A stretch of 64,000 bases of DNA, from contig NC_014634.1 of NCBI RefSeq assembly GCF_000165505.1, positions 1-64,000 of the forward strand. Direction: 5' to 3'. The DNA comes from Ilyobacter polytropus DSM 2926 (GTDB taxonomy: Bacteria; Fusobacteriota; Fusobacteriia; Fusobacteriales; Fusobacteriaceae). Below, piece after piece: positions 17,558 to 25,942 of the stretch. Positions within the stretch are counted from its first letter, which is position 1; the number at the start of each line of letters is the position of its first letter. The notes under the pieces were generated by a model, which was given only the letters and a program-made list of their open reading frames with translations, was not told where the DNA came from and searched no databases. The position numbers were made by a program, and so were the translations under genes.

Positions 17558-17644
17558 AGCCTGCTGGTTTATTCAGTAATTAAGTTTTGAAGAAAACACT
17601 AAATTTGAGAACCCCTTCCTCTTCCCTTAAAAAACAGAGATTTT

Positions 17645-17878
17645 TTACAGATCTTTTTTTATTTCATCAAACTCTTCCTTGGTAATCTCTCCTCTTGCAT
17701 ATCTTTTTTTTAGTATTTCCAAGGGAGTATCGGTTCCAGTTGTGCTATGTTTTTCTCTCTTTTCAAAAAGATAAAAAATCAAAACAATAATCAGTATCGG
17801 AAACAACATCATAAGACCACCTCCCATCCAACCAAAAATTCCACCTCTAGAAAAATTATTAAAACACCATTCCCACAT
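17645..17878 (-). CDS. SHOCT-domain small membrane protein
   Basis: 77 aa. A Gly/Trp-rich start (GGIFGWMGGG) runs into one membrane helix (LMMLFPILIIVLIFYLF). The C-terminal SHOCT motif follows: TPLEILKKRYARGEITKEEFDEIKKDL in pattern, with L-x-x-R-x-x-x-G-x-I-x-x-x-E-F/Y. Such proteins are common in metal-resistance islands; their role is not settled. It is divergent from the multicopper oxidase gene and shares a promoter region with it. GGAGGT precedes the ATG. Confidence 0.8.
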   Translation of the reverse strand: MWEWCFNNFSRGGIFGWMGGGLMMLFPILIIVLIFYLFEKREKHSTTGTDTPLEILKKRYARGEITKEEFDEIKKDL

Positions 17879-17944
17879 TTAGACACCTCCATTTTTAAAC
17901 TTTCTTATTTATACCTTGTAATACTGAATTATACAATTTTTTTA

Positions 17945-17965
17945 TGTCTTAAGCGTGACAAAAAA
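17945..17965 (+). promoter_or_regulatory. Direct-repeat regulator site in the multicopper oxidase promoter
   Basis: TGTC at 17945 and TGAC at 17956 are spaced by 11 bp within TGTCTTAAGCGTGACAAAAA. The same pattern (TGGCCTAAGTATGGCAAAAA) lies at 25837 before the two-component genes. Response regulators of the OmpR family bind 11-bp-period direct repeats. Confidence 0.5.
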
Positions 17966-18029
17966 GATTTAAATGATAGGATTATTAGTATTTTCATTGA
18001 ATAGTATTAGATAAGAAAGGTGGTATATT

Positions 18030-19406
18030 ATGAAAATTTTGGTATTGTTATTTTTATGTTTATTTAAAATGTCCTTTGGAGAAATATTGCCAATTCCACC
18101 ACTTTTGGAAGAAAAAGACGGAGTTTTTAATTTAAAAGTTATAGAGGGAGAATATGAATTTTTTGATGGAACAGAGGAAAGTACATTGGGATACAACGGT
18201 AATATACTTGGTCAAACAATAAGAGTAAAAAAAGGAGATATGGTAGAAATTCACGTTAATAATTCTCTTAAAGAAGACACTACGGTTCATTGGCACGGTT
18301 TAAGAGTAATAGGAATTATGGATGGGGGACCTCATCAGGTTATCAAGCCTGGAACAACATGGAAAGTAAGGTTTCCAATAGAGCAAGAAGCCGCAACGCT
18401 TTGGTATCACCCACATCTTCTTCATAAGACTGGGATTCAGGTTTACAAGGGACTAGCGGGTTTATTTATAATCGATGATGAAAGATCAGACAGTCTGAAT
18501 CTGCCTAAAAATTACGGGGTTGATGATATCCCACTCATTATTCAAGATAAGAGATTTGATTCACAAATGAAACTTGAGTATCTTACAAGAAATGAAGATA
18601 TCATAAATGGAATGTTGGGGAATGTAGGGATAATAAACGGTGTTGTAGATCCGACTTTTAAACCCCAGTTAGGAGTTACCAGGTTCAGAATATTAAATGG
18701 AGCTAATGCAAGGACTTTTAATCTAGCATTTAGTGATAACAGGTCATTCTATCAGATAGCTACAGACGGAGGATTTTTAGAAAAACCTATAAGAAGAAAA
18801 AGTCTCTTATTAGCTCCAGGAGAGAGGGCAGAAATTTTAGTTGACTTCAAGTCTCTAAATGAAAAGGTGGAACTCAGAGATGGAGATTATTCTTTGCTAA
18901 CTTTAATACCAAAAGATGAAGAGAGCAAGGTGGAAAAAGTTCCCAAAATGCTCAATCAAAAGGTTAAACTACCAGATACATCTAAAATGAAGAAGAGGTA
19001 TTTTGTTATGCAGGGATCTGGTAGAACCGTTAATATTAATGGGAAACAAATGGATATGGATAGAATAGACGAATATGTAAAATTAAATGAGCCAGAGATT
19101 TGGGTTGTAACTAATGCCTCACATCATATGGGAAGGGACATGATGATGGGTGGTGGTATGAGTAGCATGATGGGAAATATCCCGCATCCATTCCATATTC
19201 ACAATACACAGTTTAGAATACTTAATCGTAATGGTCGTCCTCCGTATAAGTGGGAGCGAGGATACAAGGATACTGTATTAGTAGACCCAGGAGAGACTGT
19301 AGAACTCTTGGTGGAATTCAGACACGCAGGATTATTTATGTATCACTGCCATATACTTGAACATGAAGATATGGGGATGATGGGACAATTTAATGTGAGT
19401 AAATAG
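18030..19406 (+). CDS. Multicopper oxidase (CueO-like)
   Basis: 458 aa with a signal peptide (MKILVLLFLCLFKMSFG). Copper ligand motifs are complete: HWHGLR, WYHPHLLHK, HPFHIHNTQF, and HCHILEHEDMGMMG with the type-1 Cys, His and Met. A Met-rich stretch (MGRDMMMGGGMSSMMG, about residues 368-383) precedes the third motif, as in cuprous oxidases. It would act in the periplasm to oxidise Cu(I). The three cupredoxin domains fit the length. It opens the copper island and is followed by a decayed P-type ATPase gene. Confidence 0.93.
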   Translation: MKILVLLFLCLFKMSFGEILPIPPLLEEKDGVFNLKVIEGEYEFFDGTEESTLGYNGNILGQTIRVKKGDMVEIHVNNSLKEDTTVHWHGLRVIGIMDGGPHQVIKPGTTWKVRFPIEQEAATLWYHPHLLHKTGIQVYKGLAGLFIIDDERSDSLNLPKNYGVDDIPLIIQDKRFDSQMKLEYLTRNEDIINGMLGNVGIINGVVDPTFKPQLGVTRFRILNGANARTFNLAFSDNRSFYQIATDGGFLEKPIRRKSLLLAPGERAEILVDFKSLNEKVELRDGDYSLLTLIPKDEESKVEKVPKMLNQKVKLPDTSKMKKRYFVMQGSGRTVNINGKQMDMDRIDEYVKLNEPEIWVVTNASHHMGRDMMMGGGMSSMMGNIPHPFHIHNTQFRILNRNGRPPYKWERGYKDTVLVDPGETVELLVEFRHAGLFMYHCHILEHEDMGMMGQFNVSK

Positions 19407-19479
19407 GAGATAGTTTATGTACCGCACCTATTATAATAATGGAATCTTGAGGTAGATAATATATATATTTATTTTTAAT

Positions 19480-19861
19480 GAGGGAAAGAAGGGTGCAATG
19501 GTTGTGGACGGGATAAATGATGCCCCTGCTCTTACCTAGGATGACCTGGGAATAGAAATAGGTTTAAAGAGCGTGAATAGAGACTGGGGATATTGTGCTT
19601 ATTAAAGAGGACTTGAGAGTCGTGGTGGTGGCGATGGAACTGTCAAAATATACTATGAGAAAAATCAAGAAAAATTTATTTTGGAAATTTTTCTATAACA
19701 GTCTAGGGATACCACTAGCTGCAGGAGCTCTCTATCTCTTTACAGGATTTTTGCTGAGTCCAGTAATAGCAGGAGCAGCAATGGCTTTTAGTTCTGTTTC
19801 TGTGGTGAGCAACTCGCTGCTCATGAAACGTTGGCATTCCAGCATTAAGACAGATAGTTAA
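19480..19861 (+). pseudogene. Remnant of a heavy-metal (copper) P-type ATPase
   Basis: Only the C-terminal part of a CopA-type pump survives. VVDGINDAPALT (near 19500) is the conserved hinge motif, followed at once by a TAG stop and then DDLGIEIG. Further on, in another frame, IVLIKEDLRVVVVAMELSK and AMAFSSVSVVSNSLL correspond to the last membrane helices. Stops and frameshifts rule out function. It follows the multicopper oxidase in the place where a copper efflux pump would be expected. 19862-20037 holds no gene. Confidence 0.85.
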
Positions 19862-20037
19862 ATTTATATAATTTTATTATTAATTATGATGTTGTTAACT
19901 TCAATGTTGGCGTTTTCTGAAAACATTTATAATTCATAGATACTCCTTTTAATATTTAGTATAATTTCCTCAAAGTAATATTTTTAACTGAAATTAAATA
20001 AAGTAATCACATTACAGATAAGTTTTATCTACAATTT

Positions 20038-20065
20038 GAAAGCTGTTGGAATTCCAACAGCTTTC
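20038..20065. terminator. Palindromic terminator between the ATPase remnant and cupredoxin gene
   Basis: GAAAGCTGTTGGAA pairs with TTCCAACAGCTTTC, a perfect 14-bp palindrome with short T/A tracts on both sides; it lies just after the cupredoxin stop on the minus strand. Confidence 0.7.
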
Positions 20066-20072
20066 ATTTTTA

Positions 20073-20465
20073 TTACTTCACAATTAAATATCCAATCATT
20101 GCTTTATGCCCACTTCCGCAAGGAACTGAACATTTGAATTTATAAATGCCACTTTTTTCTGTAGTAAATTCTATAGTACTTATTTCTCCTGGATTTATAG
20201 TCACATCAATATTCATCTCTTTAAGCATAAACCCATGTGTAACATCCCGGGTTGTAAAATTCAACTTAACCTTTTCCCCGGAATTTACAACTATATAATC
20301 TGGTTCAAAGGCAAAACTATACGCTTCTACTTCTATAACCCTTACACCATTAATAATTTCACCAATTACCTTGTGATCGGAGGGATTGATCTTTTTACCA
20401 TCATTTTCACCAGAACAGCTAATAAAAATGAATGTTATAAAAATAACCCATAATATCCTTTTCAT
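20073..20465 (-). CDS. CuA-like cupredoxin lipoprotein
   Basis: 130 aa from the ATG at 20465, chosen for AGGAGGTG upstream. A lipobox (FISCSGE) gives an N-terminal lipoprotein signal. The cupredoxin fold follows, with HGF (near residue 86) and CSVPCGSGHKAM near the end. That last motif is the binuclear CuA pattern C-x3-C-x3-H-x2-M of cytochrome oxidase subunit II and N2O reductase. No oxidase subunit is seen in the window, so this is a stand-alone CuA-like domain on the outer face of the membrane. It may bind copper for storage or electron transfer. Confidence 0.83.
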   Translation of the reverse strand: MKRILWVIFITFIFISCSGENDGKKINPSDHKVIGEIINGVRVIEVEAYSFAFEPDYIVVNSGEKVKLNFTTRDVTHGFMLKEMNIDVTINPGEISTIEFTTEKSGIYKFKCSVPCGSGHKAMIGYLIVK

Positions 20466-20515
20466 TTTTTCACCTCCTGATAATAGCACAAAATTTATCT
20501 CTCAAGATTTTTTAC

Positions 20516-21085
20516 TCACCTAGTTTCATGTGTTATATTTTCAACAGGGAGTTTGCAAAATCCTTGAGGAGCAACATCCAGGGCACTGTTGAATTTACTA
20601 GATAAATTCTGAAAGGCTATTAGGCCGGTTAGTTCAACTATGCCATCTTCATCAAAATATTTCTTAAGATCGGCAATCATCTCGTCAGTAACCTCCTTAT
20701 CTGAGTATGTCACTGCTTCGGTATATTCAAGAACAGTTCTCTCTTTGTCATCAAAGAGGGCAGACTCCCTCCATTTTTCCAAATTCTCAACTTTATCCAT
20801 TGAATTAGTTAGTTTAGCCAGCGTAGAGGAGTTTATGTCAACACAAAAACGACACCAGTTTATTTGAGAAACTCTTACTGTTACTATAGATCGGATCACA
20901 GGGCTTATAGGGGATTTTTTTCTTATTAATACTCCGTAGAGGACTGCCACAGCTGCAAAAAGTTTTGGTACTCTTCCCCAGAGAAGACCTGGAACCAGAA
21001 CTTTTCCGTATCTCTTTTTTTGACTCCAAAAGAATGGTTTTAAAAATATTGGATAGTCTCTTAATTCTTTTACTGAGATTCTCAT
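20516..21085 (-). CDS. Carboxymuconolactone decarboxylase/AhpD-like protein
   Basis: 190 aa from the ATG at 21085; the open frame extends upstream but GGAGAG fits this start. The AhpD-like core has WCRFCVDINSS (about residues 72-82), a CxxC with downstream acidic and polar residues, preceded by RSIVTVRVSQIN. This family includes thiol peroxidase helpers and decarboxylases; the CxxC suggests a redox role. It stands between the CuA-like protein and divergent DUF4405 gene in the copper island. The substrate is unknown. Confidence 0.75.
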   Translation of the reverse strand: MRISVKELRDYPIFLKPFFWSQKKRYGKVLVPGLLWGRVPKLFAAVAVLYGVLIRKKSPISPVIRSIVTVRVSQINWCRFCVDINSSTLAKLTNSMDKVENLEKWRESALFDDKERTVLEYTEAVTYSDKEVTDEMIADLKKYFDEDGIVELTGLIAFQNLSSKFNSALDVAPQGFCKLPVENITHETR

Positions 21086-21239
21086 AAGCATTCTCTCCTT
21101 AAAGATAGCGTTAATTTTATTACATTGGACCGTACTTATAAATTTTGACTTTATCCAAACTAAGACATCACTTTGTACAAGGGAAAATTCAAATCTAATC
21201 AAATATAGCAATAGGATATTTTTTACGGGTGGTGTTATT

Positions 21240-21458
21240 ATGAAAAAAATTACCTTACTTAAAATAATTAATTTACTTCTTTTAACAAATTTTATATCCA
21301 TTGTAGCCGTGGTATTTCTGAGAAGTTTAATGCCTCCAGAAATATTTTATCTGATTCACCCGAAACTAGGATATTCATTTATATTTTTGTTATTTTTTCA
21401 TGTTGGAATGAATTGGAACTGGATAAAATCAAACTTTTTAAAAAGAAAGAAAAAGTAA
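21240..21458 (+). CDS. Small DUF4405-like membrane protein
   Basis: 72 aa with two membrane helices. The second ends with FLLFFHVGMNWNWIKSNFLK, the H-x-x-x-N-W-x-W-I pattern of DUF4405 (cytochrome-b-like) proteins. GGGTGGTG lies before the ATG. Haem binding by the conserved His is possible but not shown. It is convergent with the HMA gene; the stops are only a few bases apart. Confidence 0.6.
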   Translation: MKKITLLKIINLLLLTNFISIVAVVFLRSLMPPEIFYLIHPKLGYSFIFLLFFHVGMNWNWIKSNFLKRKKK

Positions 21459-21460
21459 TA

Positions 21461-21814
21461 TTAGTGCTTTTTCTTATCTTCTTCTTTTTTATCGGGATCA
21501 CAACAGTGCAATTTACCTTCCCCAAATTCTTCTATATTGGATTTTTCTATTTTTCTTATAAGTCTGCTAAAAAATCCTCTCTTTTCTTTTTCCTCTTTAG
21601 AATGACTTTCTATAACCTCTATGGAAAGAACCTTATATCCTTCCTCTTCAATTGCTGACTTAATCAGATCATCCTCAATTTCACCGGAAATAAAGGCTGC
21701 CTTTTCATCAAGAGAAACTTTGACATCTTCTACTCCCTCTATAGATTTTAGTTTTTTCTCGATGGTTTCTAAACAATGACCACACATCATACCTTCAATT
21801 GCTATCTTTTTCAT
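21461..21814 (-). CDS. Heavy-metal-associated (CopZ-like) domain protein with charged tail
   Basis: 117 aa. The first ~68 residues form an HMA domain with GMMCGHC (residues 8-14), the Cu(I)-binding MxCxxC site. A Lys/Glu-rich linker and an unusual tail (HCCDPDKKEEDKKKH) follow, with a CC pair that could bind a second metal. CopZ-type proteins hand Cu(I) to a P-type ATPase, but the local ATPase is broken. AGGAGG precedes the ATG. It likely lies downstream of the large multicopper oxidase in the same transcript. Confidence 0.88.
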   Translation of the reverse strand: MKKIAIEGMMCGHCLETIEKKLKSIEGVEDVKVSLDEKAAFISGEIEDDLIKSAIEEEGYKVLSIEVIESHSKEEKEKRGFFSRLIRKIEKSNIEEFGEGKLHCCDPDKKEEDKKKH

Positions 21815-21878
21815 TTAATACACCTCCTAAAAATAAACTATTTATAAATTTTTAATCATAAACTTTATTTTTATGAAC

Positions 21879-23906
21879 TTAAAAATTTATTCTTATTCCT
21901 ACTCCTTCATCATATTCAGAGTGCACATTTGCTATAAAAGAAAGCCATTTCCTATACCGGTATTCCAACTCCAATAGATGTTCTCCATCAGTATCCAATT
22001 CCCAATTGAACTGAAGCTTGTCTGTGAGTTGCAGTTCACTAGAAAGTTCAGCTTCCAGATCTCCGTCATCATAAATTTTTACTTCGGACTCTATAAGCAG
22101 GGGAAGAAGATATTCCACACCTACAAATCCCCTGTTATCTATTTCCCCGTCTTCATCCTCTTCAAAATTAAAACCAGTAATTAAAGATAGATTTCGGTTT
22201 ATATACCTTCCGTATTGTATATCCATTTCATGCTCTCCCTCATAGGATACCTCTCCCATTAGAGAAAAAGTGTTCTTTGAATTAAATGCTGTGAGATTAA
22301 TATCTGAATAGTTTGTATAAACAGAAAAGTTACCTTTGTAAAACCATCTTCTGTCCCAGGAAAGCTTGCTGGATAAATCCTTGGAAAGCTCTTCACTGTC
22401 ATAGCTTATAATCCTTGACATCCCAGCCTTCATATGATAAAGATTATGACAATGAAAAAACCAGTCCTTTTCCTCATTTGCTAGAAACTCTATCTCTATA
22501 GTCTGCATTGGAGGTACATCTACAGTATGTTTCAAAGGAGAGTGGGTTCCATGCTTGTTTATAACTCTAAAAAAGTGGCCATGCAGGTGTAAAGGGTGAT
22601 GCATCATGGTCTCATTTTTAAGGATGAACTTTACCCTTTCTCCCTTCTTTATAAGGATTTTATCACTATCTGTGAGAGCTTTATTGTTAAATGTCCAGAT
22701 ATAGTTTTCCATATCTCCAGTAACTCTTAATTCTATAACTCTTTCCTCAAGGGTTTTACTGTATTCTGTGGATTCCCTTGCCTTCAAGAAATCATAATAT
22801 TCTGATTTTTCAGGCATCTGGTGCATAGTGTGTCCCATATCACCTTCAGCCATCTTCATGGCTGTAGAATCATGAACTTTGGAGGATTCCATCATAGAAG
22901 TCATACCATCCATTTTATCCATATTAGTTTCTTCTATCATCTTGCCTTCCTTATGCTCTGCCATTTCCACAGAAATTTTGCCTATGTGCAAACTTGCTTT
23001 TCCAGTATTATCTTGAGCAGTAGCTACAAAAACTCCTCCAGATTCTACTATCACATCATAGGTTTCTGCCACACCTATAAGTATTTTATCCATTCCTACA
23101 GGCATTACATCTATACCATCAGCGGCCACAACCTCCATATTTCCCTTTGAGTAGGAGAGGTTAAAGTATGTTGATGCGGCTGCATTGATTATTCTTAATT
23201 TTACGGAAGTTCCTGTTGGTATATTTCCAAGGGATATCTCTTTTTCCCCATTTATTAAATAGGCATCATACCCAACATCTGATAGGTCCATGGGCCCCAT
23301 TCTCATGAGGGCTCCATTAATTCTTTCTTTTATCCTTCTCTCTTTTAAAACTTTTTCCCAGGACTGTACTCTATTTCTTTTAAGAGCATAATAATCTCCG
23401 TCCTTCTTCAAATTTTTTAATATTTTCACCGGGTCTTCATCTGTCCAGTCGGATACTACCACAACATACTCTTCTATCTTCTCTTCTTCCTTTGGATGAA
23501 TTACGATACTTCCATATACACCGCGCTGCTCCTGTAATCCTGTATGAGAATGATACCAATAGGTTCCTGATTGTATCAATGGAATTTCATAGGTGAATGA
23601 AGTTCCTGGAAGTATGGGAGGGGTGTTTAGGTAAGGAACCCCGTCTTGATCATTTGGTACAAGCAGACCGTGCCAATGTATAGAGGTCTCCACATCCATA
23701 TAATTGTTAAATGTTACTCTAAGAATGTCTCCCTCTGTAAATTCAAGAGTGGGTCCCGGGATTCCTCCATTTAATGTCATGGCCTTTACAGGATTCCCAG
23801 TAAAATTTACTTCTGTATAGGCTATGTCAACTTCATATTCCACTAATTTAGAGAAACTAAAAGTAAAAATTACAATATATAAAAGTATTGCCCAAATCTT
23901 CTTCAT
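21879..23906 (-). CDS. Multicopper oxidase fused to a CopB-like beta domain
   Basis: 675 aa with a signal peptide (KIWAILLYIVIFTFSFS). The N-terminal ~500 residues are a CopA/PcoA-type multicopper oxidase: HWHGLL, WYHSHTGLQEQ, HHPLHLHGHFF and HCHNLYHMKAGM. A Met/His-rich segment (about residues 325-370, DGMTSMMESS to HTMHQMPEKS) binds copper. The last ~165 residues, after SSKLSWDRRWFYKG, are made of alternating strands (ITGFNFEED, GVEYLLPLLIESEVKI, LEYRYRKWLSFIANV) ending in an aromatic RINF. This resembles the CopB/PcoB outer-membrane barrel. A fusion of the two usually separate proteins is my reading. It is divergent from a Spy-like gene. Confidence 0.88.
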   Translation of the reverse strand: MKKIWAILLYIVIFTFSFSKLVEYEVDIAYTEVNFTGNPVKAMTLNGGIPGPTLEFTEGDILRVTFNNYMDVETSIHWHGLLVPNDQDGVPYLNTPPILPGTSFTYEIPLIQSGTYWYHSHTGLQEQRGVYGSIVIHPKEEEKIEEYVVVVSDWTDEDPVKILKNLKKDGDYYALKRNRVQSWEKVLKERRIKERINGALMRMGPMDLSDVGYDAYLINGEKEISLGNIPTGTSVKLRIINAAASTYFNLSYSKGNMEVVAADGIDVMPVGMDKILIGVAETYDVIVESGGVFVATAQDNTGKASLHIGKISVEMAEHKEGKMIEETNMDKMDGMTSMMESSKVHDSTAMKMAEGDMGHTMHQMPEKSEYYDFLKARESTEYSKTLEERVIELRVTGDMENYIWTFNNKALTDSDKILIKKGERVKFILKNETMMHHPLHLHGHFFRVINKHGTHSPLKHTVDVPPMQTIEIEFLANEEKDWFFHCHNLYHMKAGMSRIISYDSEELSKDLSSKLSWDRRWFYKGNFSVYTNYSDINLTAFNSKNTFSLMGEVSYEGEHEMDIQYGRYINRNLSLITGFNFEEDEDGEIDNRGFVGVEYLLPLLIESEVKIYDDGDLEAELSSELQLTDKLQFNWELDTDGEHLLELEYRYRKWLSFIANVHSEYDEGVGIRINF

Positions 23907-24072
23907 TAAATAGACCTCCCTATAATAAAATAATTTTTATATACTTCATTTATTATTCAATTAAAAGTTTAGAAGTCCTTTTGTGAATATTTAATCCAAA
24001 CAGTTGCTTTGATCATTGATGCTATTTTTTAGTATTAATCAAATTTAACACTTTGAAAATAATACTAACTAC

Positions 24073-24094
24073 TGTCACAATTTCGTCACATTCA
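24073..24094 (+). promoter_or_regulatory. Direct-repeat regulator site between the fused oxidase and Spy-like gene
   Basis: TGTCAC (24073) and CGTCAC (24084) repeat with an 11-bp period in the divergent promoter. This is the spacing of OmpR-family sites and is similar, though not identical, to those at 17945 and 25837. Confidence 0.45.
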
Positions 24095-24131
24095 TAAGGT
24101 ATTTATTTGTATACCAAGGAGGGTGATAATT

Positions 24132-24566
24132 ATGAAAAAATTTTTAATCGCAGGATTGTTGGTTGTATCAGTTGTAGTTTTTGCTAGAGGCTATAATAAC
24201 TACAGTCACATGTATGATTCGCACAGATATGAAACTGGAATTAATCAAAACTTAACTCCTGAACAAAATGAAAAATTAAATGCTTTAGAGAAAGAGAATT
24301 ACAACAATAGAAGAAGACATGCTTTAGATATTCAAACCAAAAATTTGGAAGTTCAACGAATGATGAATGAGGATAAGATTGACTGGGTAAAAGTTGAAAA
24401 AATTAATGGTGAAATTGCTGATATTCAGGCAAGGATGAGGACTGAATCAATGAAATTTAACAGACAAGCTTATGACATAACAGGTTATGAACATATGAAC
24501 AGAATGAGCGGAGTGAGAGGATTTTGTGGAAGAGACAATATGAGCAGAAGAGGGCATATGTATTAG
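24132..24566 (+). CDS. Spy/CpxP-like periplasmic protein
   Basis: 144 aa from the ATG at 24132 (GGAGGGTG upstream). The signal peptide is KKFLIAGLLVVSVVVFA. The mature part has NLTPEQNEKLNALEKENYNNRR, an LTxxQ-type helix typical of the Spy/CpxP/CnrX superfamily, and a second helix (NEDKIDWVKVEKINGEIADIQ pattern). The C-terminus is Met/His/Arg rich, which may bind copper. Such proteins act as metal sensors or chaperones in the periplasm. Confidence 0.78.
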   Translation: MKKFLIAGLLVVSVVVFARGYNNYSHMYDSHRYETGINQNLTPEQNEKLNALEKENYNNRRRHALDIQTKNLEVQRMMNEDKIDWVKVEKINGEIADIQARMRTESMKFNRQAYDITGYEHMNRMSGVRGFCGRDNMSRRGHMY

Positions 24567-24599
24567 ATTCTGATTTTATTCTATAGTTGTTAGTTTCTA

Positions 24600-24630
24600 A
24601 AAAGACTTCCTTTTAATGGGAAGTCTTTTA
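24600..24630. terminator. Bidirectional terminator
   Basis: AAAAGACTTCC and GGAAGTCTTTT arms with a TTTTAATG loop, with T on one side and A on the other, between two convergent genes. Confidence 0.85.
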
Positions 24631-25068
24631 TTTTTTCCCTCTTATAAATCGGGCACATATATAAATTATAAGTGTTGGAAGAGTAATCCATTGAATAATC
24701 GGAATAATTCCGATATGAGTACCAGGAATAAGGGGCATATATTCTGAATACGACCAAGATTCTCTTATAACTACATTTAATATTTCACTATATGCGGTAT
24801 ATGATGCCCCCAAGACTGTAACGGCTAAATAATCTTGTTTTGACGGGTCGAAAAACCACATATTGTTCTTTTTTGCCAGAGACCATATCACCATAGAGAC
24901 ACCTAAAATCATTATATCGCCTATTGTGCAGTGAAATCTATACCATACAATATAATTTATTTTATCGGTAATATCTTGAAAAAAAGGGGTTTGAAGCCAC
25001 TCCCACATTCCAAATATAACAAAACTGAAAAAGAAAAAAACCATAAAATATTTAATTTTTTTGATCAT
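24628..25068 (-). CDS. Four-helix membrane protein, unknown function
   Basis: 146 aa from the ATG at 25068, preceded by GGTGG; a start at 25083 lacks a ribosome site. Four hydrophobic segments are visible, with conserved-looking polar residues facing them: EWLQTPFF, WYRFHCTIGD, YSEILNV and TLPTLIIYICARF. I do not recognise the family. Its place in the copper island suggests a role in metal handling, but this is only context. Confidence 0.65.
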   Translation of the reverse strand: MIKKIKYFMVFFFFSFVIFGMWEWLQTPFFQDITDKINYIVWYRFHCTIGDIMILGVSMVIWSLAKKNNMWFFDPSKQDYLAVTVLGASYTAYSEILNVVIRESWSYSEYMPLIPGTHIGIIPIIQWITLPTLIIYICARFIRGKK

Positions 25069-25271
25069 AATATCAGCCACCATCCTAAGTATTTATAAAC
25101 GAATAGTATATGAAGGTGGTATATATGTCAAGAATGGTTATTATAAATATGGTGTTTTAGCTATATTAAGGACTCCTTATTATTCTTTAAGTATTGAGTT
25201 TTAGGATATGCTTCTTAATAAATATATTTTCTTTAGGTGTAGAGGGATTGTATGGATAAACAGGTCTTAAA

Positions 25272-25309
25272 AAACAAAATGGGGTAGGCTCTTTAGGAGC
25301 TTACCCCAT
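25272..25309 (-). terminator. Terminator of the second Spy-like gene
   Basis: On the minus strand TGGGGTAAGCTC pairs with GAGCCTACCCCA (loop CTAAA), then TTTTG and six T. It lies just after the stop at 25322. Confidence 0.85.
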
Positions 25310-25321
25310 ACTTTATTTTAC

Positions 25322-25768
25322 CTAAGAATTCTTATCCATCATTTTGCACTTCTTACCTTTACCCATCATACCATCCATCATTTTTATACCAAATTTTTCT
25401 TTCACTTCAATTTTAAACTTTAGCATCTCTTTTTCTTTGTCAGCTTGAAGTATAGATTTTTTATCTATAAGTCGAGCTATTTTTTTAGAATCAGATTTTT
25501 CATTTAACATCTCTTTTTGAATTTGAATATTAATTTCTTTTATATCCAGCATAATGTTTTTTGTTTTAGACATATGTTTTTCGTGAATAGCATGATATTC
25601 TTTTTGCTGCTCAGCAGAAAGGTTATTAATTTGATTCATCATTCCGGATTTTTTTGTATTTTCTGATTTTATTTCTGTCTTATTGTGAGCTGAGTGGTCA
25701 ACTGAAGCAGAATTGGCAAAAGATGTAGCCGAAAGTGCAAGGATACCTATTATTAACATTTTTTTCAT
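25322..25768 (-). CDS. Second Spy/CpxP-like periplasmic protein
   Basis: 148 aa with signal peptide KKMLIIGILALSATSFA. The mature start is His/Ser rich (SVDHSAHNK). The core helix NLSAEQQKEYHAIHEKHMSK is of the LTxxQ type, followed by a long coiled helix. The C-terminus (KMMDGMMGKGKKCKMMDK) is rich in Met with one Cys, a likely Cu(I) site. It is divergent from the two-component operon and shares its regulatory region. Confidence 0.76.
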   Translation of the reverse strand: MKKMLIIGILALSATSFANSASVDHSAHNKTEIKSENTKKSGMMNQINNLSAEQQKEYHAIHEKHMSKTKNIMLDIKEINIQIQKEMLNEKSDSKKIARLIDKKSILQADKEKEMLKFKIEVKEKFGIKMMDGMMGKGKKCKMMDKNS

Positions 25769-25836
25769 TTAAATCACTCCTATTTTTATATTTTTTTAGT
25801 TTTCTTTCTTTATGAAAAAATGATAACATTTGTTTG

Positions 25837-25857
25837 TGGCCTAAGTATGGCAAAAAA
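25837..25857 (+). promoter_or_regulatory. Direct-repeat regulator site upstream of the two-component genes
   Basis: TGGC at 25837 and at 25848, 11 bp apart, in TGGCCTAAGTATGGCAAAAA. It matches the site at 17945 at most positions, including the TAAG centre and the A run. It suggests autoregulation by the adjacent response regulator. Confidence 0.5.
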
Positions 25858-25942
25858 TAATTATTTAAAAAACTATACGATTATAAAGTGAAAAAAAGTG
25901 CAGTGGATTGGTTTAATAAAAAATAAAAGGAAGGTAAACAAA

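Noticed and set aside
21413-21658. 81-aa plus-strand frame overlapping the HMA gene
   Set aside because: Shadow of the HMA gene; composed mostly of Phe, Leu and Lys.
22821-23150. 109-aa plus-strand frame opposite the fused multicopper oxidase
   Set aside because: His/Ser-rich shadow of the Met/His-rich coding strand.
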